Source: Nocardia sp. alder85J (GTDB taxonomy: Bacteria > Actinomycetota > Actinomycetes > Mycobacteriales > Mycobacteriaceae). Taken from it: a stretch of 64,000 bases of DNA. A program made the translations under genes and the position numbers. Below, one piece after another: positions 7,779 through 16,863 of this stretch (the stretch's first letter is position 1; each line of letters opens with the position of its first letter). The notes beneath the pieces are model-generated. The model did no database searches and was not told the origin of the DNA. It saw nothing but the letters and a program-made list of their open reading frames with translations. The stretch is from the NCBI RefSeq assembly GCF_020176955.2, contig NZ_JAIUCZ020000007.1, positions 186,001-250,000 on the forward strand, written 5' to 3'.

Positions 7779-8297
7779 ATGGACGGCAGCAAGGCGGGCT
7801 CGGGTGAACGAGCCGACAAGGTCCCGAACCGCCTGAACGCCAGAGTGGCAGGGCCTGCGATCGCCGCCGGAGCGGTCTCGCTGGGCCTGGTCATGATCGG
7901 CGCCTGCGGACTCGGCCATCAGGACACCTACGTCGCGCCGCCGCCGCTGAACGCGGACCTACAGCAGGCCCCCTCCTCGATCGTCCGCGCGGGGGCCACC
8001 ACGACGTTCCAGGTGGTCATCCCACCGTCGCCGAGCTGGCGGATGGCCCTCGAGCCGCCGCGCCGCCGCACCGAGAGCAGCACACCCCCGGCCGACGCGG
8101 CGGGCGCGCCCGCCGCGGGTCAGGCCCCGGCCGAGGCCGCGCCGCCGGCCGACAATCTCGCGCCCTCGCACCACACGACCCGGAAGCCGACGCCCACCCT
8201 GCAACCGGCGGTCACACCCGGCCCCTCCGCCTCGGTGACCGTGAAGCCGCGCAGCAACAGCACCACCACGACGACGGCCACCGACTCCGGCTACTGA
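7779..8297 (+). CDS. Exported or membrane-anchored Pro/Thr-rich protein
   Basis: A 172-residue protein. Residues 1-24 are hydrophilic; then a hydrophobic stretch AIAAGAVSLGLVMIGAC ends at a cysteine in a lipobox-like IGAC context, which could be lipidated. The exported part has a short folded-looking segment (SSIVRAGATTTFQVVIPPSP) and a low-complexity tail rich in Pro, Ala and Thr ending in TTTTTATDSGY. ATG 7779 is preceded by GAGGAG ten bases away. The long hydrophilic N-terminus is unusual for a lipoprotein, so a type II membrane protein is the alternative. Confidence 0.6.
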   Translation: MDGSKAGSGERADKVPNRLNARVAGPAIAAGAVSLGLVMIGACGLGHQDTYVAPPPLNADLQQAPSSIVRAGATTTFQVVIPPSPSWRMALEPPRRRTESSTPPADAAGAPAAGQAPAEAAPPADNLAPSHHTTRKPTPTLQPAVTPGPSASVTVKPRSNSTTTTTATDSGY

Positions 8298-8317
8298 TCC
8301 GGCGCACGCGCCGGATC
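8296..8317. terminator. Bidirectional hairpin between convergent genes
   Basis: GATCCGGCGC and GCGCCGGATC form a perfect ten-base dyad around a two-base centre, immediately at the stop codon of the exported protein and 14 bases before the stop of the convergent acyl-CoA dehydrogenase. There is no T tract. The position suggests a shared terminator. Confidence 0.55.
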
Positions 8318-8330
8318 CGCCGGGCACGAC

Positions 8331-9464
8331 TCAGAGTTCGGCCAGCCCGTATCCCGCCACCCGCTCGCCGAGCAGCCGCAGATGTTCGAGGTCCGAGCCG
8401 AAGGTGCGGCCGATGGCGGTGAGCCGGGCGACATAGTGGCTCACCGGATATTCGGTGGTGATGCCGATGCCGCCGTGCATCTGGACGGCCTCCTGGCCGA
8501 TGTGCCGGGCACTGCGATCGACCTGTAGTTTGGCCCGCGACGCGATCATCGGATCGGCGACGGCATCGGCCAGCGAGGCGGTGGCGTAATAGCTCATGCT
8601 GCGGGCCAGCTCCAGCGACACGTACATGTTCGCCGCCCGGTGGGTGAGCGCCTGGAACATCGACAGCGTCACACCGAACTGCTTGCGGGTCTTCAGATAC
8701 TCGGTGGTCAGCCGCAGCGCCTCGGTCATCGCGCCGACCGCCTCGGCGTTCAGGCTCGCCTGCGCGGCGATGATCGCCGCCGCGATCGCGGGGCCCGCCG
8801 TACCGGCCGCCGGTTCGCCGAGCAGTTCGGCCGGGGCGGACTCGAATTCGACCTGCGCGCCACGGCGCTCGTCGTAGCTGCGGTACGGCGTGCGCCGCAC
8901 CCCCGCGGCGGTGACGTCGACCAGGAACAGGCCCACCCCGCCGTCCGGCAGCTCCGCGCTCACCACCAGCTCGTCGGCGCAATCACCGTGCGCCACCGGG
9001 TTTTTCACCCCGGTGAGCCGGTACCCCGCGCCGTCGGCGACCGCCGTGGTGGCCACCTCGGCATCCGGCCAGCGCGAACCCGGCTCCTCGTGCGCGAAGG
9101 CCAGCAGCCGGGTGCCGGCGGCCACCTCCGGCAGGATCCGTTGCCGCTGTCCGGCGGTGCCGACGGCGTGCACCAGCCCGCCGGGCAGCAGCACCGCGTC
9201 CAGCAGCGGTTCCGGCGCCTGGCGGCGGCCCAGTTCCTCCATCACGATCATGGTCTCCACCGGGCCCGCGCCGACGCCGCCGTCCTCCTCGTCGAAACTC
9301 AGGCCCAGCACGCCGAGTTCGGCCAGCTGCGACCAGACCTCGCGGCTCCAGCCCAGTTCGGTGTCGAGCACCTTCAGCCGCGACTCCGGCTCGTAGGCAC
9401 GGGCCAGCAGGTCACGGATGGTGGAGCCGAGCAGCACCTGCTCCTCGGTGAGTTCGAAATCCAT
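8331..9464 (-). CDS. Acyl-CoA dehydrogenase, partner subunit of a FadE pair
   Basis: A 377-residue ACAD-fold flavoprotein. The N-terminal helical domain (MDFELTEEQVLLGSTIRDLL) is followed by a beta domain and a C-terminal four-helix domain with TEYLKTRKQFGVTLSMFQAL and the typical QMHGGIGITTEYPVSHY. It follows another FadE by nine bases in the same operon. In actinobacteria such adjacent, dissimilar pairs usually form alpha2beta2 enzymes, in which one subunit supplies most FAD contacts and the other the catalytic base. This one has the canonical Q-M-H-G-G-x-G FAD-facing motif. The substrate, a fatty or sterol side-chain CoA ester, is unknown. Confidence 0.9.
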   Translation of the reverse strand: MDFELTEEQVLLGSTIRDLLARAYEPESRLKVLDTELGWSREVWSQLAELGVLGLSFDEEDGGVGAGPVETMIVMEELGRRQAPEPLLDAVLLPGGLVHAVGTAGQRQRILPEVAAGTRLLAFAHEEPGSRWPDAEVATTAVADGAGYRLTGVKNPVAHGDCADELVVSAELPDGGVGLFLVDVTAAGVRRTPYRSYDERRGAQVEFESAPAELLGEPAAGTAGPAIAAAIIAAQASLNAEAVGAMTEALRLTTEYLKTRKQFGVTLSMFQALTHRAANMYVSLELARSMSYYATASLADAVADPMIASRAKLQVDRSARHIGQEAVQMHGGIGITTEYPVSHYVARLTAIGRTFGSDLEHLRLLGERVAGYGLAEL

Positions 9465-9473
9465 GGCAGAACC

Positions 9474-10646
9474 TCACAATCCGAGGATGGTGGAGGCGAT
9501 GATGGTGCGCTGCACCTCGCTGGAACCTCCGTAGATGGTGGTCTTACGCATATTCAGGTAGCTCGGGCCGGTGCGCTGCGCCCAGTCCGGGGCGGCGATC
9601 CCGGCGGCGTGCACCGGCAGCCCATCCGGACCGGCGATGTCCAGCAGCAGTTCGGTCGCCGCCTGCTGGAGCTCCGAACCGCGCATCTTCAGCACCGACG
9701 ACGCCGGATTCGGCTTGCCCTCACTGGAATTGGCCACCACCCGCAGCAATGTCAGCTCCAGGGCCAGCAGTTCGTTCTCCACCTCGGCCAGCCGGGCGGC
9801 GAAGCGGGGATCGTCGAGCAGTGTGCTCGCGCCCGACCTGGTCTGCGCCGCATATTCCTTCGCCACCGCCAGCCGGACCTTGGTGCGGCCCACGGCCGTG
9901 ATCCCGGTGCGCTCGTTGCCCAGCAGGAACTTCGCGTAGGTCCAGCCCTGGTTCTCCTCGCCGACCAGCTGATCGGCGGGCACCCGGACATTCTCGAAGA
10001 AGACCTCGTTGACCTCGTGGCGGCCGTCGATCAGCTTGATCGGGCGGATGGTCACCCCGGGCGTCTTCACGTCGAACAGCAACAGCGAGATGCCCGCCTG
10101 CTTCTTCGGCACGTTCGGATCGGTCCGGACCAGGCAGAAGATCCAGTCGGCCCACTGCGCCATGGTGGTCCAGATCTTCTGGCCGTTCACGAGGTACGAA
10201 TCGCCGTCGCGCACCGCGGTGGTGCGCAGCGAGGCCAGGTCGGAACCGGCGTCCGGTTCGGAGAAGCCCTGACACCACCAGATGTCCAGCGCGGCCGTCG
10301 CGGGCAGGAACCGCTGTTTCATCTCCTGCGAGCCGAACTGGGCGATCACCGGGCCGATCATGTTGGCGTTGAAGGTGAGCGGATCGGGGACGCTGGCCAG
10401 CTGCAACTCGTCCTCCCAGAGGTGCAGCTGCATCGGGGTCCAGTTCTTACCGCCCCACTCGACCGGCCATTTCGGCGTCGCCAGGCCGGCGTCGTTGAGG
10501 ATCTTGTGCGAGGTGACGGCCTCGTCGCGGGTGATGTCCAGCCCGTATTTGACCTTGTCCCGGATCGCCTGCGGGATCTCCGTCCGGTAGAACCTGCGCA
10601 ATTCGTCCCGGAAGGCCACCTCGTCGGATGACAGGGCAAGTTTCAT
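9474..10646 (-). CDS. Acyl-CoA dehydrogenase, first subunit of a FadE pair
   Basis: A 390-residue ACAD-fold protein, first gene of the pair. FSEPDAGSDLASLRTTAVRD is the ACAD signature 1 region (substrate and FAD loop), and NMRKTTIYGGSSEVQRTIIA is signature 2. Where medium-chain enzymes have the catalytic glutamate in YEG, this protein has YGG. A glutamate in the helix NERTGITAVG may instead serve as base, as in other mycobacterial heteromeric FadEs; that is inference. Its start MKLALSSDEVAF is family-typical. It is divergent from the secreted-protein gene 203 bases away. Confidence 0.9.
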   Translation of the reverse strand: MKLALSSDEVAFRDELRRFYRTEIPQAIRDKVKYGLDITRDEAVTSHKILNDAGLATPKWPVEWGGKNWTPMQLHLWEDELQLASVPDPLTFNANMIGPVIAQFGSQEMKQRFLPATAALDIWWCQGFSEPDAGSDLASLRTTAVRDGDSYLVNGQKIWTTMAQWADWIFCLVRTDPNVPKKQAGISLLLFDVKTPGVTIRPIKLIDGRHEVNEVFFENVRVPADQLVGEENQGWTYAKFLLGNERTGITAVGRTKVRLAVAKEYAAQTRSGASTLLDDPRFAARLAEVENELLALELTLLRVVANSSEGKPNPASSVLKMRGSELQQAATELLLDIAGPDGLPVHAAGIAAPDWAQRTGPSYLNMRKTTIYGGSSEVQRTIIASTILGL

Positions 10647-10849
10647 GGAATCTCCCAGCGTGCTCGAGTGTCCGCAGACAAACCTACCTCCGAGTAACTC
10701 GAATCGGGGCTCGTAACCCCGACCGCGCGGTCACCCGCTCGAGCTCACGGCCCACAGCATCGGCTGGTACGTTGCTGCGGGACAGGCAGAGCCGCCGCGA
10801 CCCTCCGGCGCGGCTCGGCAGTTGTACGAGGAGAACTGGAGCAATTCGA

Positions 10850-11665
10850 GTGCACGGCAGGACCATTGCGCGTCTGGCCGCCACCACCGCCGCGCTGAGT
10901 GTCGGCGCGGCAGCGGCCATCGGCAGCAGCACCGCGCAACCCACCCCCACTCCGCTCGACGCCGCGATCGACACCCTCACCGCGGCCGCCGGCACCGACC
11001 CGGCAGCAGTCGCCGCGGTGACGGCGCTGGCGAACACCGCCGAGCTCGTCACCGCCAGCCGGGTCGATCGGATCGCGGGTGGCTTCACGCCGTTCCTCAC
11101 CCAGTCCACCACCACGGGTTGCGGTGATTTCCCGATGACCACCACGGTCGTCACCGGCACGGCGGGCGTGCCCGGTCCGGACCGCGGCATCGCCGGCCCC
11201 TACGGCACCATCCGGGTGCAGGCCAGCCCCAAGGTGAGCGGCTTCCCGATCGCCGCCGGACTCACCATGGCGTGGATCAACACCGCGACCGGCGCCAGCG
11301 GCGTCACCGCGCTGGACGATCTCACCGAATTCGGCACCCCCGCGCTGGCCAAGACCGTGGACACCGGCCCCGGCACCGTGGCCGCCGCCGTCTGGGGCAG
11401 CATCGACTACCCCGGCCAGCGCTGCACGCTGACCCCGGCCCTCGGCCTCATCACCGTCGACGCCGCCCCTCAGATCGACCCGAACGCCACCCCGCCGACG
11501 AGCGCCGACCCCAGCGCCCCGGCCCCCGTCTCCCCCGGCCCGGTCGTCCCCGAGACGGGGTCCCCGATACCCCCGGCGCCGGCGCCCCCACCAGCGCCGG
11601 ACCAGGATCAGCCCCCCGCGGCCGCCGACGCCCCCCAGACCGGCTCCAGCGCAACGGGAAACTGA
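10850..11665 (+). CDS. Secreted protein with Pro/Ala-rich C-terminal tail
   Basis: A 271-residue exported protein. The GTG start, with GGAG eight bases upstream, gives a signal peptide (MHGRTIARLAATTAALSVGA through SSTAQ) with cleavage likely after STA. The mature domain of about 170 residues contains two cysteines (TTGCGDFPMTT and GQRCTLTPAL) that could form a disulfide. The last 60 residues are Pro/Ala-rich, like wall-spanning or disordered tails of actinobacterial surface proteins. It resembles nocardial and mycobacterial secreted hypotheticals of unknown role. It converges with the DEAD-box helicase ten bases away. Confidence 0.75.
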   Translation: MHGRTIARLAATTAALSVGAAAAIGSSTAQPTPTPLDAAIDTLTAAAGTDPAAVAAVTALANTAELVTASRVDRIAGGFTPFLTQSTTTGCGDFPMTTTVVTGTAGVPGPDRGIAGPYGTIRVQASPKVSGFPIAAGLTMAWINTATGASGVTALDDLTEFGTPALAKTVDTGPGTVAAAVWGSIDYPGQRCTLTPALGLITVDAAPQIDPNATPPTSADPSAPAPVSPGPVVPETGSPIPPAPAPPPAPDQDQPPAAADAPQTGSSATGN

Positions 11666-11666
11666 T

Positions 11667-11686
11667 CCCGCACTCTCAACTGCGGG
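11667..11686. terminator. Short hairpin between convergent genes
   Basis: CCCGCA (11667-11672) can pair with TGCGGG (11681-11686) across an eight-base loop. It overlaps the last codons of the helicase and follows the secreted-protein stop. The stem is weak and has no T run, so it is only a candidate terminator. Confidence 0.3.
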
Positions 11687-13508
11687 GCTTGCGGCGGTCC
11701 GGGCGCTTGTAGTCGGGCCGCTTGTGGTCGCGGCGCGGGCCACGGCTCACCGGACGGTGCGCGCCGGGCGGGCCCTGATCCGGTTGCAGGTCGATGAGCA
11801 CACCGCTGATCCTGGTGTCGCGCAACGCATCCAGGGTCTCCGGGGACAGCTGCGCGGGCAGTTCGACCAGGCTGTGGTCGGGCCGGATGCTGATGTGACC
11901 GAAATCGCTACGACGCAAACCGCCTTCGTTGGCGATGGCGCCGACGATGGCGCCGGGCACCACCCGGTGCCGCTTGCCCACCGAGATCCGGTAGGTGGCC
12001 ATCTCGACCCCGGTGTCGCGGTTGAAGCTCGGCTCCCGGGGGCCGCGATCGTCGAAACGCCGCTCGCCCGAACGCTCGTCGAAGCCCCGGTCCTCGAACT
12101 TGCGCGCACCCCGGTCCCGCCGTTGCGGTTCCGGCTCGGGCTCCATGAAGAAGTTGTCGCCCTCATGCGCGGAGGCCGCCAGCGCGGCCGCGATGTCGGC
12201 CAGCGGGATGTTGTGCTCGGACTCGTAGTCCTCGATCAGCTTCCGGAACAGGGCCAGGTTGTCCGAGGCCAGATTCTCGGTGATGTTGTCGTGGAACTTC
12301 ACCACCCGCTGCGCGTTCACATCCTCGACGCTGGGCAGCGGGATCTCGGTCAGCGGCTGCCGGGTGGCACGCTCGATCGCGTCCAGCAGACGGCGCTCGC
12401 GCGGGGTGACGAACAGCAGCGCGTCACCGGAGCGCCCGGCGCGGCCGGTGCGGCCGATGCGGTGCACGTACGACTCGGTGTCGTGCGGGATGTCGTAGTT
12501 GACCACGTGCGAGATGCGCTCGACATCGAGGCCGCGGGCGGCCACGTCGGTGGCGACCAGGATGTCCAGCTGACCGGACCGCAGCTGCCCGATGGTGCGC
12601 TCGCGCTGCGCCTGCGCGATGTCGCCGTTGATCGCCGCGGCCGAATAACCGCGGGCCCGCAGCTTCTCGGCCAGTTCCTCGGTGACCTGCTTGGTGCGCA
12701 CGAAGATGATCATCGCCTCGAAGGTCTCGACCTCGAGGATGCGCGTCAGGGCGTCCAGCTTGCGCTGGTGCGACACGTACAGATAGCGCTGGGTGATGTT
12801 GATGTTGGTGGTCGTCTTGGTCTTGACCGTGATCTCGACCGGATCCTTGAGGTACTGCTTGGAGATCTTGCGGATCGCCGAGGGCATGGTCGCCGAGAAC
12901 AGCGCCACCTGCTTGTCGGCCGGGGTGTCGGCGAGGATCCGCTCGACGTCCTCCTGGAAGCCCATCTTGAGCATCTCGTCGGCCTCGTCGAGCACCAGAT
13001 AACGCAGTTGCGTCAGATCCAGCGTGCCGCGCTCCAGATGGTCGATGACACGGCCGGGGGTACCGACCACGACCTGGGCGCCACGACGCAGCCCGGACAG
13101 CTGCACGGCGTAGTTCTGGCCGCCGTAGACCGGCAGCACGTGTACCCCGGGCAGATGGGAGGAATAGCGGCCGAAGGCCTCGGCGACCTGGATGGCGAGC
13201 TCGCGCGTCGGCGCCAGCACCAGCGCCTGCGGCGCCTTGCCCTTGTCGGCCCGCGCGCCGATGCCCATCAGGATCGGGATGGCGAAGGCGGCGGTCTTGC
13301 CGGTGCCCGTCTGGGCCAGGCCGACCACATCGGAACCGGCCAGCAGCGGCGGAATCGTCGCGGCCTGGATCGGCGACGGCGATTCGTAGCCGACGTCGGC
13401 AATGGCCGCCAGCAGGCGGTCATCGATGCCGAGATCAGCGAAGGACGGGTCGGCGGCGTCCCTCTCGTCGTCGAAGGAAGAAACGCTGTCGACCGGTGAG
13501 GTGCTCAT
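11676..13508 (-). CDS. deaD: DEAD-box RNA helicase, DeaD/CsdA type
   Basis: A 610-residue ATP-dependent RNA helicase for ribosome assembly and RNA turnover. The Q motif (FADLGIDDRLL...SPSPIQ) is at 23-48 and Walker A AQTGTGKT at about 65-72. PTRELA, DEAD (within LVLDEADEML), SAT (SATMPS), ARGLDVERISHVVNYDIP and HRIGRTGRAG follow in order. After residue 440 come a low-complexity basic/acidic segment rich in Arg, Asp and Glu, then a DbpA/CsdA RNA-binding domain (YRISVGKRHRVVPGAIVGAI). The C-terminus is a basic RRDHKRPDYKRPDRRKPRS tail. A TAAAAT -10 element 10 bases before ATG 13508 implies a nearly leaderless message. Confidence 0.95.
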   Translation of the reverse strand: MSTSPVDSVSSFDDERDAADPSFADLGIDDRLLAAIADVGYESPSPIQAATIPPLLAGSDVVGLAQTGTGKTAAFAIPILMGIGARADKGKAPQALVLAPTRELAIQVAEAFGRYSSHLPGVHVLPVYGGQNYAVQLSGLRRGAQVVVGTPGRVIDHLERGTLDLTQLRYLVLDEADEMLKMGFQEDVERILADTPADKQVALFSATMPSAIRKISKQYLKDPVEITVKTKTTTNINITQRYLYVSHQRKLDALTRILEVETFEAMIIFVRTKQVTEELAEKLRARGYSAAAINGDIAQAQRERTIGQLRSGQLDILVATDVAARGLDVERISHVVNYDIPHDTESYVHRIGRTGRAGRSGDALLFVTPRERRLLDAIERATRQPLTEIPLPSVEDVNAQRVVKFHDNITENLASDNLALFRKLIEDYESEHNIPLADIAAALAASAHEGDNFFMEPEPEPQRRDRGARKFEDRGFDERSGERRFDDRGPREPSFNRDTGVEMATYRISVGKRHRVVPGAIVGAIANEGGLRRSDFGHISIRPDHSLVELPAQLSPETLDALRDTRISGVLIDLQPDQGPPGAHRPVSRGPRRDHKRPDYKRPDRRKPRS

Positions 13509-13518
13509 ATTGGCTAGG

Positions 13519-13524
13519 ATTTTA
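13519..13524 (-). promoter_or_regulatory. -10 element of the helicase gene
   Basis: Reading the minus strand, TAAAAT ends ten bases before the ATG at 13508, which puts the transcription start within a few bases of the start codon. The ribosome-site-like GGGAGG further upstream is too distant to be used. Confidence 0.4.
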
Positions 13525-13572
13525 CTGCCTCCCGGTAGCCGCCCCGACCGTCGGGCCAATACCGTGATAGCC

Positions 13573-14541
13573 ATGCAGCACGATCACGCCACGCCCGAGC
13601 CGACGATGGTCGCCGTCACCACCGCACCCGCGCCCGTGGCCACGGACCCGGTCGCGCTGGCCACCGCGGAACTCGAGGCCGAGATCGCCGCGGATCCGGC
13701 GCTCGCCCCGCAGGCCCCCGGCCGCACCACGGTCGCCGTGGTGCAGTTCGGTCCGTACACCGACAAGACCGCCAATCTCGCCGCCCTGCGCGACCACGTG
13801 CGCGAGGCGGCCGCGCTGGGCGCCCGGGTGGTGGTGGCCCCCGAATACTCGATGTTCGCGGTGATGCGGCTGGATGATCGCGTGCTCGCCGCCGCCGAAC
13901 CGCTCACCGGCGAATACGTGACCGGGCTGCGCGGTCTCGCCGCCGAATTCGGTGTGTACCTGGTGGCCGGCGTGGTCGAGGCGCCCGGCGGCCAGGAGCA
14001 CGAGCGCATCTACAACACGCTGGTGGTGGCCGGGCCCGACGCCGAGTTCGTGATCGTGTACCGCAAGGTTCACCTCTACGACGCCTTCGGTTTCCGGGAG
14101 TCGTCGGTGATCCTGCCCGGCGAGATCACCGCACCGGCCACCTTCACCGTCGACGGTGTCGTGTTCGGCCTCCAGACCTGTTTCGATCTGCGCTTCCCGG
14201 AGGGTTGCCGACGGGTCGCCGCGGCCGGTGCGCAGGTGTTGCTGCTGCCCGCGCAGTGGATCCCGGGGCCCGGCAAGGTCGATCAGTGGACCACGCTGCT
14301 GCGGGCCCGGGCCATCGAGAACACGATCTACGTCGCCGCCGCCGACCACGCCGCACCGCGCGGCTGCGGCGCCTCGATGATCGTGGATCCGAGCGGGACG
14401 GTGCTGGCCGAACTCGGTGAGGCGCCCGGTGTCGCCGCCGCCGGCATCGATCTGGCACTGGTCGACCAGGTCCGCGCCACCAACCCCAGCCTGAGCCTGC
14501 GCCGCTTCGACATCGTGCCGGGCGCTGAATCGGACAGTTGA
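13573..14541 (+). CDS. Carbon-nitrogen hydrolase (nitrilase superfamily amidase)
   Basis: A 322-residue amidase of the nitrilase superfamily. The catalytic Glu-Lys-Cys triad is visible: E91 in VVVAPEYS, K165 in VYRKVHLYD and C203 in LQTCFDLRFPE. The hydrolase domain begins near residue 52 (TTVAVVQFGPYTDKTANLAA). The first 50 residues are an Ala/Pro-rich extension, so an internal start is possible though no better one is evident. It is divergent from the helicase with only 64 bases between them. The substrate could be an omega-amide or deaminated glutathione-type compound; this is not decidable here. Confidence 0.9.
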   Translation: MQHDHATPEPTMVAVTTAPAPVATDPVALATAELEAEIAADPALAPQAPGRTTVAVVQFGPYTDKTANLAALRDHVREAAALGARVVVAPEYSMFAVMRLDDRVLAAAEPLTGEYVTGLRGLAAEFGVYLVAGVVEAPGGQEHERIYNTLVVAGPDAEFVIVYRKVHLYDAFGFRESSVILPGEITAPATFTVDGVVFGLQTCFDLRFPEGCRRVAAAGAQVLLLPAQWIPGPGKVDQWTTLLRARAIENTIYVAAADHAAPRGCGASMIVDPSGTVLAELGEAPGVAAAGIDLALVDQVRATNPSLSLRRFDIVPGAESDS

Positions 14542-14739
14542 CCACCGCCGGGGCCCGGTCCCGGGCGTAGACTCTGGGCGTACGGACCGGTTTCGGCGAT
14601 GCGCTGCGGTCCGCGGCCGCGGTCCGGTGGTCTCCGCACCGCCGATCACGTGGCAGCACACCATGTTTCGCACGCATACTGCGCGACCACAAGGGTAATT
14701 CGCCGGACAACTCGCTCCGAGCGGCACCGAGGTGGATCT

Positions 14740-15429
14740 GTGACCGAGCAACGACGCTCCGGCCGGCACAGCCGGGAAGACGCGGCGACCGGGGACCTGT
14801 ACCCCGATCGCGAGGCGGCCGGTCATGCGCTGGGCGAACTGCTGTCCCCGCTGCGTGGCACCCATCCGCTGGTGCTGGGGCTGCCGCGCGGCGGCGTCCC
14901 GGTCGCGGCGGCGATCCGCGCGGAGATCGGCGGCGATCTCGACATCCTGCTGGTCCGCAAGCTCGGGGTGCCGTGGCAGCCGGAGCTGGCGATGGGAGCG
15001 ATCGGCGAGGGCGGGATGCGGGTGGTCAACCGGGATGTGGTGCACCACGTGGGGGCCACCATGGAGCAGTTGATCGCGGTCGAGGACATCGAATCCGCGG
15101 AACTGGAACGCCGCCGTCGCATCCTGCGCGGGAATCTGCACCCGATCCCGCTGACCGGCCGCGTGGTGGTGATCGCCGACGACGGCATGGCCACCGGCGC
15201 CACCATGGCCGTGGCCGCCGAAGTGGTGCGGCGGCATCGCCCGCGCCGGGTGGTGGTGGCCGTGCCGGTGTCCTCGTGGGACGCGCTGGAGCGGATGCGG
15301 GACCTGGCCGACGAGATCGTGTGCCCGCTGGTCCCGGCGACCCTGGGCGGGGTCGGGGCGGTGTACGCGGATTTCCACCAGCTCGCCGACGACGAGGTGC
15401 TGGCCCTGCTGCCCCCGCCGTCACGGTGA
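14740..15429 (+). CDS. Phosphoribosyltransferase-domain protein
   Basis: A 229-residue type I PRTase-fold protein. The GTG start has GAGGTGG upstream. The fold begins with LVLGLPRGGVPVAAAIRAEI and DILLVRKLGVPWQPELAMGA; the PRPP loop is VVVIADDGMATGATMAVAAE (D-D-G-x-A-T-G-A-T). The flexible hood carries an internal helical insert, EDIESAELERRRR. These actinobacterial proteins are annotated as phosphoribosyltransferases of unknown substrate, often with stress or dormancy genes. It converges with the gamma-carbonic anhydrase two bases away. Confidence 0.88.
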   Translation: MTEQRRSGRHSREDAATGDLYPDREAAGHALGELLSPLRGTHPLVLGLPRGGVPVAAAIRAEIGGDLDILLVRKLGVPWQPELAMGAIGEGGMRVVNRDVVHHVGATMEQLIAVEDIESAELERRRRILRGNLHPIPLTGRVVVIADDGMATGATMAVAAEVVRRHRPRRVVVAVPVSSWDALERMRDLADEIVCPLVPATLGGVGAVYADFHQLADDEVLALLPPPSR

Positions 15430-15431
15430 CG

Positions 15432-15962
15432 CTAGCGCGGCACCTCGACGATGGTCTCCCGGTGGCGCTGCGCCAGTTCCGCGTAGGCGACCGGATTCAC
15501 CCGCACCCACATCTCCGCGCTCGTACCCGCGATCGGCTTCTTGACCTGGACCGGACTGCCCGCCGCCAGCACCCCGTCCGGGATCTCCGCGCCGGGCGGC
15601 ACCAGGGAATCGGCCGCGATCATCGACCCGGCGCCGATCCGGGCCCCGTCGAGGACGGTGCACGCGTTGCCGATCACGGTCGACTCGCCGACACTCGCGC
15701 CGTGCAGCATGACGCTGTGCGCGATGGTGGCGCCGACACCGATCTCGACCGGCACATCGGGCGCGGTGTGGATGACCGCGTTGTCCTGCACGTTCGCCCG
15801 CTCGCGCAGAATGATCGGCGCGAAATCGGCGCGCAGCACGGCCCCGTACCAGACCGACGCCCCGGCCTCGACCCGGACGTCACCGACCAGCGTCGCGGTG
15901 GGGGCGATGAACGCCGACGGATCGACCTGCGGGCGCTTACCCTCGAATTCGTACAGTGGCAC
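15432..15962 (-). CDS. Gamma-carbonic anhydrase-family protein
   Basis: A 176-residue left-handed beta-helix protein. Hexapeptide repeats run throughout (IAPTATLVGDVRVEAGASVW and onward). The three zinc histidines are seen in NVQDNAVIH and IAHSVMLHGA. A C-terminal helix follows (YAELAQRHRETIVEV). GTG 15962 gives MPLYEFEGKRPQVDPSAF, the family-typical beginning; the frame stays open to 16016 but that extension is Gly-rich and unsupported. The family includes true carbonic anhydrases and acyl-group-binding relatives. Confidence 0.9.
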   Translation of the reverse strand: MPLYEFEGKRPQVDPSAFIAPTATLVGDVRVEAGASVWYGAVLRADFAPIILRERANVQDNAVIHTAPDVPVEIGVGATIAHSVMLHGASVGESTVIGNACTVLDGARIGAGSMIAADSLVPPGAEIPDGVLAAGSPVQVKKPIAGTSAEMWVRVNPVAYAELAQRHRETIVEVPR

Positions 15963-16043
15963 GAGATCACCGTACGGCCCACCACCGCCCCCGTCCACGA
16001 CCGACCAGCGTGACACCTTGCCGCGGTGCGCAATTCGACGGGG

Positions 16044-16823
16044 TCAGTACTCGGTGTGTTCGGCTACCAGGCGGTCGGTGACCGTGCGTTCGGCGGCGGT
16101 GATCAGGGGGCGGAGGGCCTCGGTGAAGGATTCCGCGGTGACCGGGACCATATCGACCTCGGTGCGGGTGCGGACGGCGTAGCGGCCGTCGTCGGTGACG
16201 TCGATCCAGCACAGCACGCCGATCGGCTGGGGTTCGGTGTCCCCGGCGCCGAGGCGCACCGAGACGACGATCTGGCCGATTCCTTCGCGGGGTTGGCGGA
16301 GCAGGCGGCGCATGCGGGCGGAGGTGGTGGGGCCGGAGACCGGCACGGTGACCAGGTCGCGGCTGTCCTCCAGGACCCGCTCGACGGGGGCGGTGAAGCG
16401 CGGGCCGGTGCCGGCGGGGTATTCGGGCAGCAGCGAGACCACCCGGGCCGCCAGGGTCGCGGCGTGCCCGGCGAAGATCCGGACGTCGTCCCCGCGGTCG
16501 GGGCGGACGTGCGGGCGTTGGGCGGCGACCACCATCACCTCGCCGGACACCGCGCCCAGTATCCGCACCGGCAACGCGCTTGCGCCGCAACCCTGCTCGC
16601 CGTACACCTCCACCCGGATCACCGGGTGGGCCAGGACCCGCAGGGCCGCTTGCAGATCGGGGTCCAGATCCCGCTCACGCCACGCGGTCAGCTCCGGGAG
16701 CTGGGCGGCGCGCTCGTCGGTGTCACGGGCGGTCAGCCGGACGGCGAGGGGATACGGGATCCGGTCACCGCCGGTGTGCTCCCAGGCCAGCGCGAACCGG
16801 TCGGGAGTCAGGGTCCACTTCAC
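16044..16823 (-). CDS. espG: ESX secretion-associated protein EspG
   Basis: A 259-residue cytoplasmic chaperone of the EspG family, which binds PE/PPE-type substrates and delivers them to a type VII secretion machine. The start KWTLTPDRFALAWEHTGGDR and IPYPLAVRL is the classic EspG N-terminal motif. The middle shows the pseudo-twofold beta-sheet phrases (VIRVEVYGEQG, VMVVAAQRP, SRDLVTVPVSGP). It lies 40 bases after the PPE-like gene and two genes after the EspC-like protein, all on one strand, so its clients are probably those two. No EccB-D or MycP gene is in the window. The GTG start lacks a clear ribosome site. Confidence 0.85.
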   Translation of the reverse strand: MKWTLTPDRFALAWEHTGGDRIPYPLAVRLTARDTDERAAQLPELTAWRERDLDPDLQAALRVLAHPVIRVEVYGEQGCGASALPVRILGAVSGEVMVVAAQRPHVRPDRGDDVRIFAGHAATLAARVVSLLPEYPAGTGPRFTAPVERVLEDSRDLVTVPVSGPTTSARMRRLLRQPREGIGQIVVSVRLGAGDTEPQPIGVLCWIDVTDDGRYAVRTRTEVDMVPVTAESFTEALRPLITAAERTVTDRLVAEHTEY

Positions 16824-16863
16824 CGGTGCGGGCCCAGCCGGCTCGGACGAATTCCACGGTCGC

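Noticed and set aside
8640..10631. 663-codon plus-strand frame across both acyl-CoA dehydrogenases
   Set aside because: It is antisense to two full ACAD genes and runs through both without regard to gene boundaries, typical of high-GC shadows.
11724..13499. 591-codon open frame antisense to the DEAD-box helicase
   Set aside because: It mirrors the helicase codon pattern; the product is low-complexity Asp/His/Gly/Arg without a family, while the opposite strand encodes every DEAD motif.
13522..15378. 618-codon minus-strand frame across the amidase and phosphoribosyltransferase
   Set aside because: His/Gln/Gly-rich shadow; the catalytic Glu-Lys-Cys and the PRPP loop are on the plus strand.
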